Source: Allomyces macrogynus ATCC 38327
Taxonomy: Eukaryota; Blastocladiomycota; Blastocladiomycetes; Blastocladiales; Blastocladiaceae
Assembly (NCBI GenBank): GCA_000151295.1
Contig: GG745342.1
Location: forward strand, 966,701 to 1,030,700
Direction: 5' to 3'
DNA length: 64,000 nt
In this document: positions 52,731 through 64,000 of the stretch, one piece after another
Layout: every line of letters begins with the position of its first letter
Numbering within the stretch: the first letter of the stretch is position 1
Position numbers and translations under genes: made by a program
Notes under the pieces: generated by a model
What the model was told of the DNA's origin: nothing
What the model saw: only the letters and a program-made list of their open reading frames with translations
The model's database searches: none

Positions 52731-53704
52731 GCCTCACCTTGCTGACACGACAGCAGCCCGCTCAAACAGTTGTGCTGCTAGTTTGGCCTTTTCCTCCTTA
52801 CACCTAGCGCGATTGTATACATGTAAGAAGAAGACGGTGTTTCATTTCACCAGCGTCGACGTCTAGTCTCGTTGCTCTGACGGGCCTGTGCGACAGCCAA
52901 AGGTTGACACCTGTTGGCATTTGCCATGCAAAGGACAATGCGACGCGCATATGTGGGGACCAGGAGCATGCGCTGTGGCGGCCCGGCGCACGAGCAGGAC
53001 AAGTGGCCCAGGTCGCGATTATACTCGACCAATCCAAGGCGGCGATGTACCGGACCTGTCCGGCCCTGGTGGCGGCGCCGACTCAGTCTGGAAATGTGGC
53101 GGCCAACACAACAGTAGCAGATCAGTATTGCGAACGGTTGCTCGAGCAGCACGATGTATACGTACCTACATTCTATTGGGCGAACATGGGTTGCATTGAA
53201 TAAAATGGACTGAATTCTTATCCTTGGCGCCGGATGCGGCCAGCCGAGCGCGATTCAAGTACGACTATGCGCTGATATTGCTGTGTCGCGGTCAGGCGCA
53301 ACGTGAATCAAGCCAGCTAAATCGGAATGTAATCGACTGAGACAGAAAGAAGGCACGAAACTAATAACAATACCGAAGACGGAATCCGCAATATCTGGAA
53401 AAGAAGACCAGGGAGCGGTGAGCCATTGGGCCGGCCGTGTTGAGCATCGTGGTGCAGCTGCCGCAGCTCGATGCGCTCTTAAAGGTCGAGCGACTTGATC
53501 ATGGTCGACACGATCAGAAGGGCAGGGGCAACAGGTCCGAGCACGAATAGCAAAACGCGGAAGCACCGCCTTCGCGCTCTCAAAATACGATTTTCGCCTT
53601 GGAGGAAGGCGACGGCCGCTGCCGGGTCGCGAACAGACTTAAGCGATCCGTCCAAAATCGCCAACGCTTGAACTACTCCAACCGGAACACAAATGATCAA
53701 CAGG
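52731..53704. other. Helitron 5' flank and unassigned sequence
   Basis: A plus-strand 99-codon ORF (52904-53203; MTPVGICHAKDNATRICGDQ...) with evenly spaced Cys and good amino-acid balance is the best coding candidate, but I recognise no family. A minus-strand frame overlaps it. It could be a host exon or cargo captured by the Helitron. Confidence 0.35.
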
Positions 53705-56430
53705 CTAGGTATCTCCAACACGCTGCCGTCCCTCTCCACCGCGGCCTGGTCTCGCACGCCGTGTCCTATCGTCACCCCCTTCAAAATCGTCATCCCCCTC
53801 GATATCATCATCCCCCTCGAGCCCATCGTTTTCCGAATCGTCCAGCGCCGTCATGTCTGACTCCTCCACCGACGCGCCCGGGTCGCCCCGACGCAGCGCC
53901 TGCGTCGCGGGCTCAAGCCGTCGTCCAGGTCGCATTCCTCGACACCGTCAAACTCCTCGATCCCGTCGTCGTCCGGCTCGCGCGCCGCCGTCGACAGATC
54001 GCGCCGGTGCAGCATCCGCGTCGCGGGCTCGACTCCATCGCCCACCTCGAAATCGTCAAACTCCTCGGCCTCATCGACATCCGGGTCGCACAGGCGCAGC
54101 GCGCGCGTCACGGGCTCAAAATCGCCGAGGCCCTCAAAGTCGTCGAGGCCTAAGAAATCGTCGAGCTCCTCGACCTCATTGCCGTCCCAGTCGTGCGGCA
54201 CCGACGCGGCCACCTCCTCCGCCAATGCGGCCGCCCCCTCCGCCGATGCGGCCGCGTCCTCCACCAACGCGTCAAAATCGCGCCGACGCAGCGCGTGTGC
54301 AGTGTGCTCGGCAGCGGCAGGCACGACCACCACCTCCTTGCAAGCGGGCCACAAGAGCGACATTGCAGATCCCATCACGAATGAAGTGGCCGGCGCCGTC
54401 GCGCGAACGGGCCGCGAGTACATGGTCGCGCTGGCCTGCACGTGGGATCCCGTCTCGGGCCACGCATCCGATTCGTCGCTCGATGAGTCCACGATCCGCG
54501 CCGTGCTGCGAGCGCGTCGCGCCGTCTTGATCAGCTGCTCTGAGTCATCACCCGACGAGTCTGAGACTGTCACAGCCGACGGCGCCGCTGAGTGAGTATC
54601 GCGCTTGGGGGGCGGGAGTGCCGCTGAGGGGGCGCTGGGAGTAATCGGCGTGGGCGGGGAGTCCGACTCCAATTCGCTCAAGTCCGAGCTCGGGACCGGC
54701 GCGGTCGCGCACGCGCCGCCGTGCTGGGCCGGGCGCTCCACGGCTTCGTGGGCGACTTGTCTGAATCAAAGTCGCTCAGACCGTCGTCCGAGTTCAGCAC
54801 CGGCCGTGCGCGTGCCGTCGCTTTGGACCGAGTGCAACGCGGCGTCTTGGGCGACTTGTCCAAATCAAAGTCGCTCAGTTCCGAGCTCAACACCGGTGCA
54901 GGCTCTGGGCGCGCGGCCATGCGAGCGCGGCACGGGGGCGGCGAGGGCACCACCGTCTTGGCCGCGGCGACCTTGACCATGAACGGCGGCTTTTGCGTCG
55001 GGCATCCCGACTGCACACGGGTGCGCCGCCGTGTGGGCGACGGCGTCTTGATGAGGAGACGGTGCGGGTGCGGGACCTTGCACTTGGGGCACGGCTTATA
55101 CGTCCATAGTCGGGCTTGCCGAGTTCCTTTCCCTTGCCCGCCAAGGCGCCGAGGACGTAGTTATTGCGCGCGACTGCGGCAGGATCCACGGGACACACGA
55201 ATCGGCGCAGCCCGTCCGCGGCCGCCTCGTACTCGTAGGCTACTGGGTCGTGCGAGTCGGCATCGGCCGTGCGCGTCGCCGCGGCAAGAGCCTCGTCGTT
55301 CTTGGCGAGGGCCCACAGTTTGTGGTACGAGCGAGCGAGCGCAGGGTCCTGGATGTTGTTGACGTCGGTGATATCGAGCCGGCGCGCGGCGAGGTCGTCC
55401 ATGTAGATTCCATCGTCGTCGTGCGGGTGCGGGTCCTCGTCGTCGGCCGCTCCCATCGCCCTCATACTCGTCCTCGTCGAAATCCATGTCGCTCCCGTCG
55501 CCCATGTACTCTTCCTCGTCATAATTGTGCTGCTTCTGTCGCTTTCGTACGCGACCAGAGGGCCGTCGCTGTCGTGCAGGTCCATGGGGTCGTCGCCGTG
55601 GTGCGCTCGCGCAATAGTCCTCGTCGGGGCCGTGAGAATGGTCGAGCGAGCCCGGCAGCATCGGATGAGAGATGCGGTAGATGACGAGGCAATCGACGAG
55701 GCGGCCGCGCCGGAAATAGGCATGTATGTCCTGTCGTAATCCCCTTGACGGGCCGACTTTTCTCCTGGTTGACACGCACGCCCCGGGTTGCGCGCCGCAT
55801 ATACCAGTTGAGCGGCGTCCCATTTCATGTTCTCACGCGGGATCACGACGTCGCAACGGCAGGAGCGGCAGTAATAGGACGCTTGGAGCGACGAACCGGG
55901 CTGCCGGAAGCGAATGTGTGGGGCCCCACTGCCCGGCGACTCGAGATTGGCGCCGCACGTCGGGACGTGGCACTTGTAGACACGGCCGATTTCGGCGGGT
56001 TCACGACGGCAGCGCATCCAGTCCATAAAATCGCCACGGTACGAGCCCGAGATCACGGTCGGTCCCGGACAAGGTGTACGATCCGCCCAGGCAGAACTCG
56101 CCCGACGACTCGAGGGCTTCCAAGAATCGACGTTCTCGATGATACCGTCGAGCGCGACCATCAGAGCGCCTTGAGCGCCGACGCGCGAGCCGCGTCGGGT
56201 CTGGTCCTTGACGCGGTCAGACACAGAGCGGTGAGAGCACCCAATCTACGCTCCCAAGTGCGCGTTCCCGTCACCGACTAACGTCGGGTCGTCTAGACCC
56301 ATGCCGTGCAACGTGTCAAACGTCTTGTCGACGAAATACAGGCCCAGGTCGGGCGCATCCTTGGTACTCTTGGCGGTCGCGGCGAGCACTGGGTCGCGCA
56401 GAATCGGCGCGTCGTTGTTGGCATCAATTC
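53705..56430 (-). CDS. Unrecognised gene with Cys motif and C-terminal acidic repeats (boundaries approximate)
   Basis: Minus-strand coding pieces in order: GIDANNDAPILRDPVLAATA and LGLYFVDKTFDTLHGMGLDD (about 56430-56290). Next comes a frame from 56224 with YKCHVPTCGANLESPG...YYCRSCRCDVVIPR, a possible four-Cys zinc site, and DAAQLVYAARNPGRACQPGE. After a frame change comes YMDDLAARRLDITDVNNIQD (about 55.4 kb). Finally there is a Ser/Asp-rich part with at least three degenerate copies of EPATRxLxRRD...EEFDDFE (54150-53850), and DDDIEGDDDFEGGDD. Exon joins are not resolved, and some frame changes may be mutations. No family is recognised. The Cys block plus acidic tail would suit a nuclear protein, which is only a guess. 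Confidence 0.4.
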
Positions 56431-57476
56431 CGTCAACGACTCATCGGACGTTGTGCTATTTCTTCTTGACGAGCTGCTTGCGCTTGCGGTGCCGCAAGTC
56501 GCGCAAAATGTTGGAGGTCGAGTCGTGCGCAGCCGAAACGAAGGGGGCTTGCGAGGTACGAGAAGAGCCGGAACACGGGCAGACCGCCATGTTGCGCCTG
56601 GTCGGCATGGACTTGAGCGACGAGCGGGATCGACTGGTACGGAGCGTAGAAGCGCAACAGGAGCTCAAGCGCGAGAATATTGGTGACGAGCAGTGCGGCG
56701 CGCTTGCCAGGGCTTTGCCGAATTGGGGACAAGTGCTCGAGCGCGGACGATACGGCAAGCCCCTGCTGAATCGGGCCACACCGAGGCAAAGCCAGCGCCG
56801 AGCTAGTCGAGGGCTTCCAGTTCGATGTCGTCGGGGTTCTAGCTTCAGCCGTGATCGAGTTCCCCAGTCGTGCGATTGGCGTTGACAGCGGACACGTCAG
56901 GGCTTTTGCGCTAACCGCAGATCAATCCTGAAACACCATTGGACAAAGCCCAAAGCGCAGAGCCCGCCCAACACAAGCCGCGTGTCAATTTCAAGGGGCG
57001 TCGTGGATTGGCCATATGAAATGCCCGACCGCGCTTGGACGAAGAGAACAGCATATACTTTTTCCGGATGGAGAAGAGAAACTAAACTAACCGCAATAAC
57101 ACGGCCGCAGTGCACAGTCTGACACGCTCCGATTGCTCCGACGCGACGGGTTGGCCGCACGGCCACATATCCGTGAATCCAAGCAGCGACGATAATTGGT
57201 CGTGCGGTTAAAGAACGCGGTCGCGCGTCGCCCATGCGCTCCTTCCGCTCATGTCCGCAGACCAAGCCAGAAAGCAATCGCCGAATGCATTCATGAATCC
57301 CAGCAAATGGCGAGGAGAAGGGGAAGAAAGGCACGAAAACTATATACAATCACGGAGACGAATCCGCTCCATTCCAAACTCAACACAACCCGAGCCGGCT
57401 CTCGCGCACGCGCCTTGAGCTGCAACGGTACTCGGGACTCGGCCCATCCCACCTCCGACCTGTTGCCGCTCGAGAC
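56431..57476. other. Upstream of the acidic-repeat gene, uncertain coding remnants
   Basis: A minus-strand frame (56789-56433) with NILALELLLRFYAPYQSIPL reads like natural protein and may be the first exon of the gene above or a separate remnant. 56900-57476 has nothing recognisable beyond the 3' flank of the D-LDH gene. Confidence 0.35.
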
Positions 57477-59161
57477 CTAGACCGAGTTGACGGAGTTGGC
57501 AAGCGACTTCATGCGCTTGCCCTGGTGGAACTCGGTAATGTTGCGAAGCGTGGTTGTGGCAATCTCGCGCAGCGCCTCTTGCGTCAGGTAGGCCTGGTGC
57601 GCCGTGATGATCACGTTCTGCTGGAACGCGAGCAGCCGGGCAATGTTGTCGTTCGTGACGACCTTGTCCGAGTGGTTTTCTACAAGGCGGAACGCGGTTA
57701 GAATCAACTCCTACTACCCTGACACGATTTAGAAATGAAATACGAGCCGAAAAATAGCTCATTTTCTCCTTCAACGACGTCCAGGCCGCACGCGCCAACT
57801 TGCCCCGTCTTCAGGGCCTCGATCAGCGCCGGCGTATCGACCAACGGGCCGCGGGACGTGTTCAAAATCATAACGCCGCGCTTCGTCTTGGCCAGCGTCG
57901 TGGCATTGATCAAGTGAAACGTGTCGGGCAGCAGCGGCGCGTGCAGCGAAATTATATCCGACTGCGCGAGCAGCGAGTCCATTTCGACATACTGCACCTG
58001 CGGGTTGGCCAGGAGCGCCGGGTTCTTGTAGACATCGTGGCACAGCACTTTCGCGCCAAACCCTAGCGCAATCTGCCCAAAGCACGCGCCAATCTTGCCG
58101 GTGCCAACGACACCAATCGTCTTGCCCTTGATATCAAACCCGACGAGCCCGTCGAGCGAGAAATCGCCCGTGTGCACGCGCGCCGACGCCCAGTTGAGCT
58201 TGCGGTTGAGCGCGAGCATCATGGCCGCGGCGTGTTCGGCAATCGCGGCAGGCGAGTAGCTCGGGACGCGCACGACCGAAACGCCCATTTCGTCGCACGC
58301 CTTGACGTCGCACGCGTCGAAACCAGCACACCGGAACGCGACGAGCCGGATCCCGTACTTGTGCGCGAGCGTGTCGGCGACCTCGCGCGTGACCGAGTCG
58401 TGCACAAACGTGCACACGGCGTGCGCGCCCTCGCACAGGTGCACGGTCTCGAGAGTCAGCTTCGACTCGATAAAGTCGAGATGGTACCCAAACGCCGCAT
58501 TCTGCTCTTCAAAGTACTTGATCTGGTAGTGCTTGGCGTCAAACACCTTGACCACGAACCGCGCCGGGTCGGCCGGGAGAGCGCGGTCGATGGGCGACGT
58601 CGACGTCGACGTGTCGCCCGCAGTCGTGGCCGCGGCGGCCGCGGCTTTGCCCGGTTTGCTCGACAGCGCGTCAATAGAGTCGGGCACGTGCGTCGCGAGC
58701 GCCGGCAGCATGCCCATCATTACGTCCGGGTGCTCGCGGAGGACTGTCGTGAACTTGGCGCGGTGCAACTGGTAAAGCAGGCACGTACGGTTGGCGGCGA
58801 CAATCGAATGCGCGGCGCGAGCGTCGCCAAACAGGTTCTTGAACCCGAGATAGTCGTAGGGGTGCAGCGTCGCGCGCTTGCCGCTGGCGGCAATCACGTC
58901 CAATTCGCCGTGCACCAAGATCAGAAAGACCTCGGGCGTCTGGCCCTCAGTGATCACGCGCGTGCCCTCCGCCACCTTGACGGGCTCAAACGCGCCGGCG
59001 ACAATCGTGCGCTGCGCGTCGGTCAGCGACGAAAAGTAGGGGTTGCGCGAGAGCACCTGCGCAATCGCCGCGGGCGTGCCGGCCGCGAGCTGCGCGGCTT
59101 GCTTGGCGTCGGTCGTCGCGGGCGCGGCCGACTCGGTCATGACGTTGGGCGGGGGGGCCAT
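57477..59161 (-). CDS. Cyclic-nucleotide-binding-domain / D-lactate dehydrogenase fusion
   Basis: Exon 1 (59161-57748) and exon 2 (57679-57477) give 538 residues. Residues about 35-150 form a CNB-like beta-barrel (VAEGTRVITEGQTPEVFLIL, VHGELDVIAASGKRATLHPY). Its phosphate-binding cassette is degenerate (FGDARAAHSIV in place of FGEhAL...RAA), so ligand binding is doubtful. A Ala/Thr/Ser linker follows. From about 205 a complete NAD-dependent D-2-hydroxyacid dehydrogenase begins: Rossmann motif GVVGTGKIG, Arg in ILNTSRGPLVD and catalytic His in VIITAHQAYLTQEAL. Exon 2 starts ENHSDKVV. The only junction keeping phase uses a GC donor (TTCG, then GCTCGT) with acceptor TTGTAG, a 68-bp GC-AG intron. 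It may make D-lactate from pyruvate; regulation by cAMP is speculative. Confidence 0.87.
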
Positions 59162-60475
59162 GGTGGAGTAGAGATGCGTGCGTTGAGATCAGGGAGTGCC
59201 GCGCGGGAGCGAGTGGGCGGGCAGAAGAGACTTGGCGGCGGTGGAGATGATGATGCGTAAAGCAGAGCCGGATCGACGAGAAAAAGGATCGTCCAGGCAG
59301 GGCAGCTCCGTGAGAAGATGATGAGAAAGGAGGACCAATGTAGAGCAGAGCGAGCGCAGGGGCACGGCCGGCATTTATACCCACGCGCATGTCGAACTCA
59401 GCGCGCACGTTTCGAAACGAGCGTGGTGCAGAAGACGCGCGCGACTGGCCGGGCGAGCAGGTGCTTGGGCGAGCAGGCGCTTCGGCGAGCAGACGCTTCG
59501 GCGAGCAGGCGCTTCGGCGACCAGCGGGGGTGCGTGCGCCCATCGCGCCCATCACGCCCATCGCGCCCATCGCGGCCGACATGCGGCGAGATAACAGGGG
59601 ACGGCAGCAACGTGCTTGTTCGCTTTCCCTCGGTTGCGGCCCCGAGCGTATCGGGGCGCCCGTCTTCCCAAGAGCGGCGTTGTTCGAGTGCGCCACGCTT
59701 GAGTCTTGGGCCGCTCGTCAGCGTTAATCGCATGCTAATCCGCACACGAATAGGACGGTTCTCATGGCGCGCGACCAAAGCGTGCGGGGGCGGCTGCAGG
59801 TTGACGCAGATTGACGCGCGCTCGTGCAGCGGCGGGCCGCACGCAGGACAGGAGGGTTATCCGGCGTCCATGGCGCAAATCGCGGTGTGGGCCGCGCTTT
59901 GCGCGGGGTTGGGAGACGTGCGTGCCTGCCAGAAATTCACGAAAGGAACGTGGGGTCGAGCTTTGATCAGAGTGCCACGGCGCGCTTATCTTTGGCTTGC
60001 TGCTGGATGCGAGACAATATCTGCTTACCACGTGCTTGGCACGTAGGTCGCGTCGCCACTTCTGTTTTCCTGATTGTCCAGTGTCGACTGTCGAGGGCAA
60101 GGAAATCGGACCACCGCATCCGCATGAAGGAATGGAGGCCTCACGAGACAAGTGGGTTCTTTTTTGACGGACGAGGACGTGACTGTACAAGACGCTGCGA
60201 GCACGCGCGGTGCGAGAGCGGCAGCGGAACCAAGGCGGAGGGTCGGGATAGAGGGCGCGAGGCACGCCGGCGCGACGGCATCCAAGGAGTGGAGACGGTT
60301 GCGGGGGAGGGGGATGCCGTGGCGTGGCAGGAACAACAAGAACGAACAAAAAAAGATTACACAAGAGCGCGCGTCGAGACGGAGAAACAAAAAACGAAAT
60401 GACACTCCCAAGAGCTCGCCTCGACACGCCGTGCCCCGCAACCCAACGTAACTGACCCGACGGGTTCGTGGTCGG
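59162..60475. other. Intergenic, D-LDH promoter side with tandem repeats
   Basis: No gene recognised. It contains GC-rich tandem repeats at 59454-59580 and about 900 bp without features. The 3' end of IMP3 begins at 60476. Confidence 0.5.
59454..59580. repeat. Two adjacent GC-rich tandem repeats
   Basis: First, about four or five copies of an 18-base unit GGCGAGCAGGCGCTTC (with small changes). Then four copies of CGCGCCCAT/CACGCCCAT, a 9-base unit. Both lie upstream of the D-LDH gene. Confidence 0.8.
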
Positions 60476-61171
60476 CTACAACAGGTCAAAGTCGTCGAGC
60501 TTGTCGTTGTACTTCATGATCTTGCGCTTGATCTTGGATGTGTCGACCCAGGTGATAAAGTCTTCAAAGTTGCGCGTGACGAGGAAGGCCGGGTCGGTCA
60601 CGACTTGCGGGCCGACGCGGATGTCTGGAGAGACGGGGCGGAGGTGAGTTTCATGTAGCGTACGGAATGTGAAGAGCGACGGCGTGATACATACGTCCTT
60701 GTTCGACAAATGTAACGGCTTCCCTGACAGTCTCGGCCATCTTGAGCCGGACCATGACGATGGGCAAGCGCCGTCTACGCAGAAGCGAATCGGCTCGCGT
60801 CAACGCACCGCACCCATCGCATTCACCACGGCACTCCCGAGAAAAACATACCGGCACACGGCCGACACGGTGATCTTTTCGCACTGGCTCAGTGCCTTTT
60901 TCGTGGGCAAGAAGCCCATGTTGTAGAGCTTGGTGAGGAGCGCGTCGGTCTTGTGGGCCTTGAAGGGATCGCGCGCGTCGAGCAGCGAGATGCGGTGCGC
61001 GAGCTGGCGAATCTGGCCGCACAGGCGGTTGTACTTGGTGTAGTCTTCGCGTTTTTGAATGTGGTAGCGGCGCATCACCTGGATCTCGCGCAGGTTGTTT
61101 TCGTTCTTCCATTGCAGAAAGTCGACCTTCTTGAGCAGCTTTTGCTCGTGGTGCTTGAGTTGCCGGACCAT
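60476..61171 (-). CDS. IMP3: IMP3, U3 snoRNP/SSU-processome S4-domain protein
   Basis: Binds U3 snoRNA and helps it pair with pre-18S rRNA in the nucleolus. Exons: 61171-60852, 60774-60695 and 60624-60476, with introns of 77 and 70 bp (GTATGT donors). They give 182 residues, the usual family length. Sequence: [20 protein letters not shown], then [20 protein letters not shown] and LARDPFK-type blocks. The S4 domain lies at about 107-160 ([40 protein letters not shown]), ending [15 protein letters not shown]. The phase-correct join EQG-H-IRVGP confirms the third exon. Confidence 0.95.
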
Positions 61172-61891
61172 GGTGACGGGTTACGGTGCGGGGTGACGGT
61201 GGGGGTTCTTGGAACGGGGTCGCTGGGTCGGCCGCGCGCGAGGTTCTTCGGTTCAAGTCGCGTTCGGTCGGTCGGCCGGTCGGTCGGTCAGTCGGTGGCG
61301 ATTGCGCGGCGAGTGCGGGAGGTTGCAGCGGGTGCGTGGGTCGCGATGGGGGTGTCGGTGGTTGGCGGAGGTGGTGGTGGGAAGGGACATGGCGGCGATG
61401 GTTGCATTCCAGAGCGCGCCTTGGCGTCGTGGTCACGCCCCATCAGCTGACGTGTTGCGCGCGAGCTTAAACGTTGGTCGACGCCGAATCGGCGCGGGCG
61501 TGAGTCACCGAGCGCACGAGCGACAAAAAGACGGCAACGGGACACGTGGGCCCACACCACCGCGTCAAGCACGAAAGTCCTTTCGTTGTGCATCGGCTCG
61601 ACTGCACCACCGCGTTGGCCGCACCGCAACCGACACTGCCATCGTCGACGAGGTCGTCGACAATCACGCACCATCAACCCAACGCCGTCGTTTCGGACCA
61701 CCCGCAAACACGTCGCGACCCGCTGCACTGCCTGATCCGCACACCCGCCGCCTCATTGCACCCCCGCCCCGGGCGCCCCTCGACCCGCCGCCGCCTCCGC
61801 CGCTGCGAATTCGATTACGGCGCACGACCCGGTCTTCTTTCCTGATCCAAACTTATTGCCGACAAGTTCCCGCATCTGCTCCGCCTCCACC
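61172..61891. other. Divergent promoter region between IMP3 and DRN1
   Basis: Contains the CGGT repeat at about 61263-61302 and overlapping Arg/Pro-rich ORFs driven by GC composition. No gene called. Confidence 0.5.
61263..61302. repeat. (GGTC)n simple repeat
   Basis: About nine imperfect CGGT units in the IMP3 5' region. Confidence 0.8.
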
Positions 61892-64000
61892 ATGCCCGCC
61901 GACGTGCCGTTCCTCAAGCTGTACGTTCGATCAGACGCGCCAACACGCAAGGAAGAAACTCGAAACTGAATCCCGCGATCCCAATCTCTTAGATTGTTTG
62001 TCGGCCCCATCAACGGCGACTACGACAAGTTCCGCGACCGGTTCCGCAAGCTATTTGCCGCCAACCGCTTCAACTATGTCTTTGTCACGGGCCAGTTTTT
62101 CGGCACCGACGCAGAGGCCACCAACAAGCTGCTCGACCAGAGCCCCAACCTCAACTGTACAGACCTCTCGCGCACTCCGACGACGTGCCCCGTTGGTTCT
62201 GCAACTAACGACCGGCGTTCGACTAGTCCCGATCCCCGTCTACCTGCTCCCGACCGAGACGCCCTTCCCGCCGAGGGTGCAGCAAGCCCTCTTGAAGGCC
62301 AGCGCCGACGGCACGCTCGCCAAGGGTCCCGTCAAGATCGCGCACAACATTTACGTGCTCGGTGCGTCCCCCTCTCAACGCGTCGCCCCGCCGGCCGCAC
62401 GATTACGCGCCTGATCGCTCATCACCTCCCCCTTCTCGCGTAGGCACCACCGGCGAATGGGTCTCACCCGAGGGCCTGCGCGTCGCCTTTGTCGGCGGCA
62501 CCTTCGACCCGACGCGTTACGAGGCCGCGCTCGACGCCAACGAGCCGCACACCTACCACGCGTCGCAGCTCGCGGCCTTGACCAGGGTCAAGCACACGCC
62601 CGTCGACGTGCTCGTCACCTACGACGTGCCGCAATACATGGCGGCGCACGCACTCGACGGGGAATCTCCCGTGATCGCGGACGTCGTTCTCGCGCGGCAG
62701 CCGCGGTACCACTTGGCGGGAGGCGCACGCGTCTACTACGAGCGCGCGCCGTTCCGGAATGCCGACGCCCGCGGCAACGCACTGCACCCGACCAAGTTTG
62801 TCGCGCTGGCGCCGTTGGGTGGGGCTGACCCGAAACAGCGCGCATTTTACGGTGTCAACATTATCCCGATCAAGCACAACTCGCCGGGGAAACTGAACGT
62901 GCAGCCCAAGGACGTCACGGCCAACCCGATCGTCGCCGCCGCTGAGGCCGTCGAGCGCGAACTCGCTGCGCTCCGTGAGCGGCAGCTCAAGCTGGCGACC
63001 AAGCGCACGCGATCGCCCGCGGACGACGGCGCCGTTGATGCTGGTGGCGAAGGTCTCGACCAACCGCGCGCGGCCAAGCGCGTGCGCGACGAGGCGCTCG
63101 CGCCGGCACCCGCTTCGGACAGTATCATGGCCGAGGCCGCGGCCAGCATGGCCGGCAAGGACAAGCGCGGCATCGCGGCGCTGCCGAAACGGCCCGACAC
63201 GGCACCTGGCGTCTTGACCGACAAGGTGCGCGATTCGACGGCCAAGCCGCTGCCGGACGGCTACGTGTGCCGGATTTGCAATGTCCCGGGCCACTGGGTG
63301 CGCGCGTGCCCGAACAAGATCAAGGCGGCGCCCCCCGCCGACTGCTGGTTCTGTCTGCATTCTCCCGGGCTCGCGCAGCACTGTATTTTCTCAATCGGCG
63401 ACAAGGCGTATGCGGCCGTCGCGCGCGGGCCCTTGGTCCCGCACCATGTCTTGGTCGCGACGGTCGAGCACCCAGACTCGCTCTTTGACGCGCGCGACGA
63501 CGTGCGCGCCTATCTCGCGGGGCTGCGCAAGTTTTATGCCGAGCGCGACATGGTGCCGGTCGTATTCCAGATTGCGCGCCCGGGACTGCACGTCTACCAC
63601 CCGCACGTGCAGATCGTGCCGGTACCCGTCGCGCAAGAGTCGGCGGTCCTGGACGGGATCGTGGCGGCGCTCGAGAACCAAGGGTATGCGTTCACGGTGC
63701 TCAACTTGATTGATGGCACGGAAGCGTCCGAGGAGACGACGATGCGTGCCGCGCACTCGGCCAACCGCGACCGATGCTCCTGGCGCGTGTCGCATTTCCG
63801 CATGTGTGTTGCCGGGAAATTGGTCTACTTTGCGATTCCGCGCGACGTCAAGTTCCCCGCAGGCATGCCGCGGCAGGTGATTGGCGCGGTGCTCGGCGAG
63901 CCCGAGAGGGGGTTGGATTGGAAGTCGTGCGTGGATGAGGTCAAGGAGACGCAGTACGCGACGGAACTGCGTGAGGCGTTTATCGCGTTCAAGCCCGCGG
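61892..64000 (+). CDS. DRN1: Drn1/CWF19L1-like spliceosomal factor (3' end beyond the window)
   Basis: CwfJ-family protein that associates with lariat-debranching enzyme Dbr1 and late spliceosomes. Exons: 61892-61920 (MPADVPFLKL), 61993-62156 (LFVGPINGDYDKFRDRF; the metallophosphatase-like N-domain without clear metal ligands), 62227-62361 (PIPVYLLPTETPFPP to KIAHNIYVLG), and 62444 onward (GTTGEWVSPEGLRVAFVGGT). A charged linker is followed by a CCHC-type knuckle CRICNVPGHWVRAC (about 63269-63310). The HIT-like CwfJ_C_1 domain comes next: CWFCLHSPGLAQHCIFSIGD, then VPHHVLVATVEH, and the HVYHPHVQIVP histidine motif. CwfJ_C_2 starts afterwards. All four exons keep phase. The frame is open at the window edge. 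Confidence 0.92.

Noticed and set aside
58172..59260. Plus-strand ORF of 362 codons
   Set aside because: Antisense shadow of the CNB/D-LDH gene; composition is Arg/Val-rich without motifs.
62464..63381. Minus-strand ORF of 305 codons
   Set aside because: Antisense of the Drn1/CWF19L1 exon, which carries clear CwfJ motifs.

Overview
The window looks like a nuclear contig from a fungus, probably an early-diverging zoosporic lineage (chytrid or blastocladiomycete-like); the phylum is inference. The support is GC-rich genes with short introns (about 65-120 bp, GT-AG, often with a CTGAC branch point near the acceptor), typical eukaryotic housekeeping genes (KAE1, malate dehydrogenase, LRP1/C1D, histone H2A, PAK kinase, DGAT1, IMP3, Drn1/CWF19L1), a fungal DUF6604-like gene, and no bacterial gene organisation. 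Exon boundaries were deduced by eye from splice signals, reading phase and family conservation.

Left arm (1-15.4 kb): the 3' end of KAE1, a decayed F-box/LRR-like gene, a Gly/Pro-rich cell-surface protein, malate dehydrogenase, LRP1/C1D, a five- or six-exon histone H2A ending in an SQEY motif, and a large P-loop/PD-(D/E)xK-like protein resembling Crinkler-RHS NTPase-nucleases.

Centre (about 15.48-29.55 kb): the highlight, an integrated Polinton-like virus (PLV) of about 14 kb. It encodes a TVpol-superfamily 3 helicase replication protein, a zinc-ribbon protein, a protein with the plan of a tyrosine recombinase but no catalytic arginines, an rve (DDE) integrase, a modular fibre, an A32-like packaging ATPase, a major capsid protein, a penton-like protein and several small proteins, including a 38-residue membrane protein and an amphipathic pVI-like protein. 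Each end carries a large imperfect palindrome, and the two palindromes share sequence blocks in inverted orientation. Four genes (helicase, integrase, fibre, penton) are each cut by one in-frame stop codon with no frameshift, while the MCP and ATPase genes are open. No protein-primed PolB and no capsid protease were found. The right end abuts a 5'-truncated 4-coumarate-CoA-ligase pseudogene.

Right arm (29.6-64 kb): the 4CL pseudogene, a PAK/Ste20 kinase with a CRIB domain and a 9-nt micro-exon, a GNAT acetyltransferase with a frameshift, a decayed tandem duplication of a small Ser-rich membrane-protein gene, DGAT1 with a ~600-residue disordered N-terminal extension, a damaged DUF6604-like gene, an intact 4CL-like gene (seven exons), a decayed Helitron on the minus strand (48.6-52.7 kb), an unrecognised acidic-repeat gene, a cyclic-nucleotide-binding-domain/D-lactate-dehydrogenase fusion, IMP3, and the 5' part of Drn1/CWF19L1 running off the end. 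Mobile DNA (PLV and Helitron) and decaying paralogues make up roughly a third of the window.
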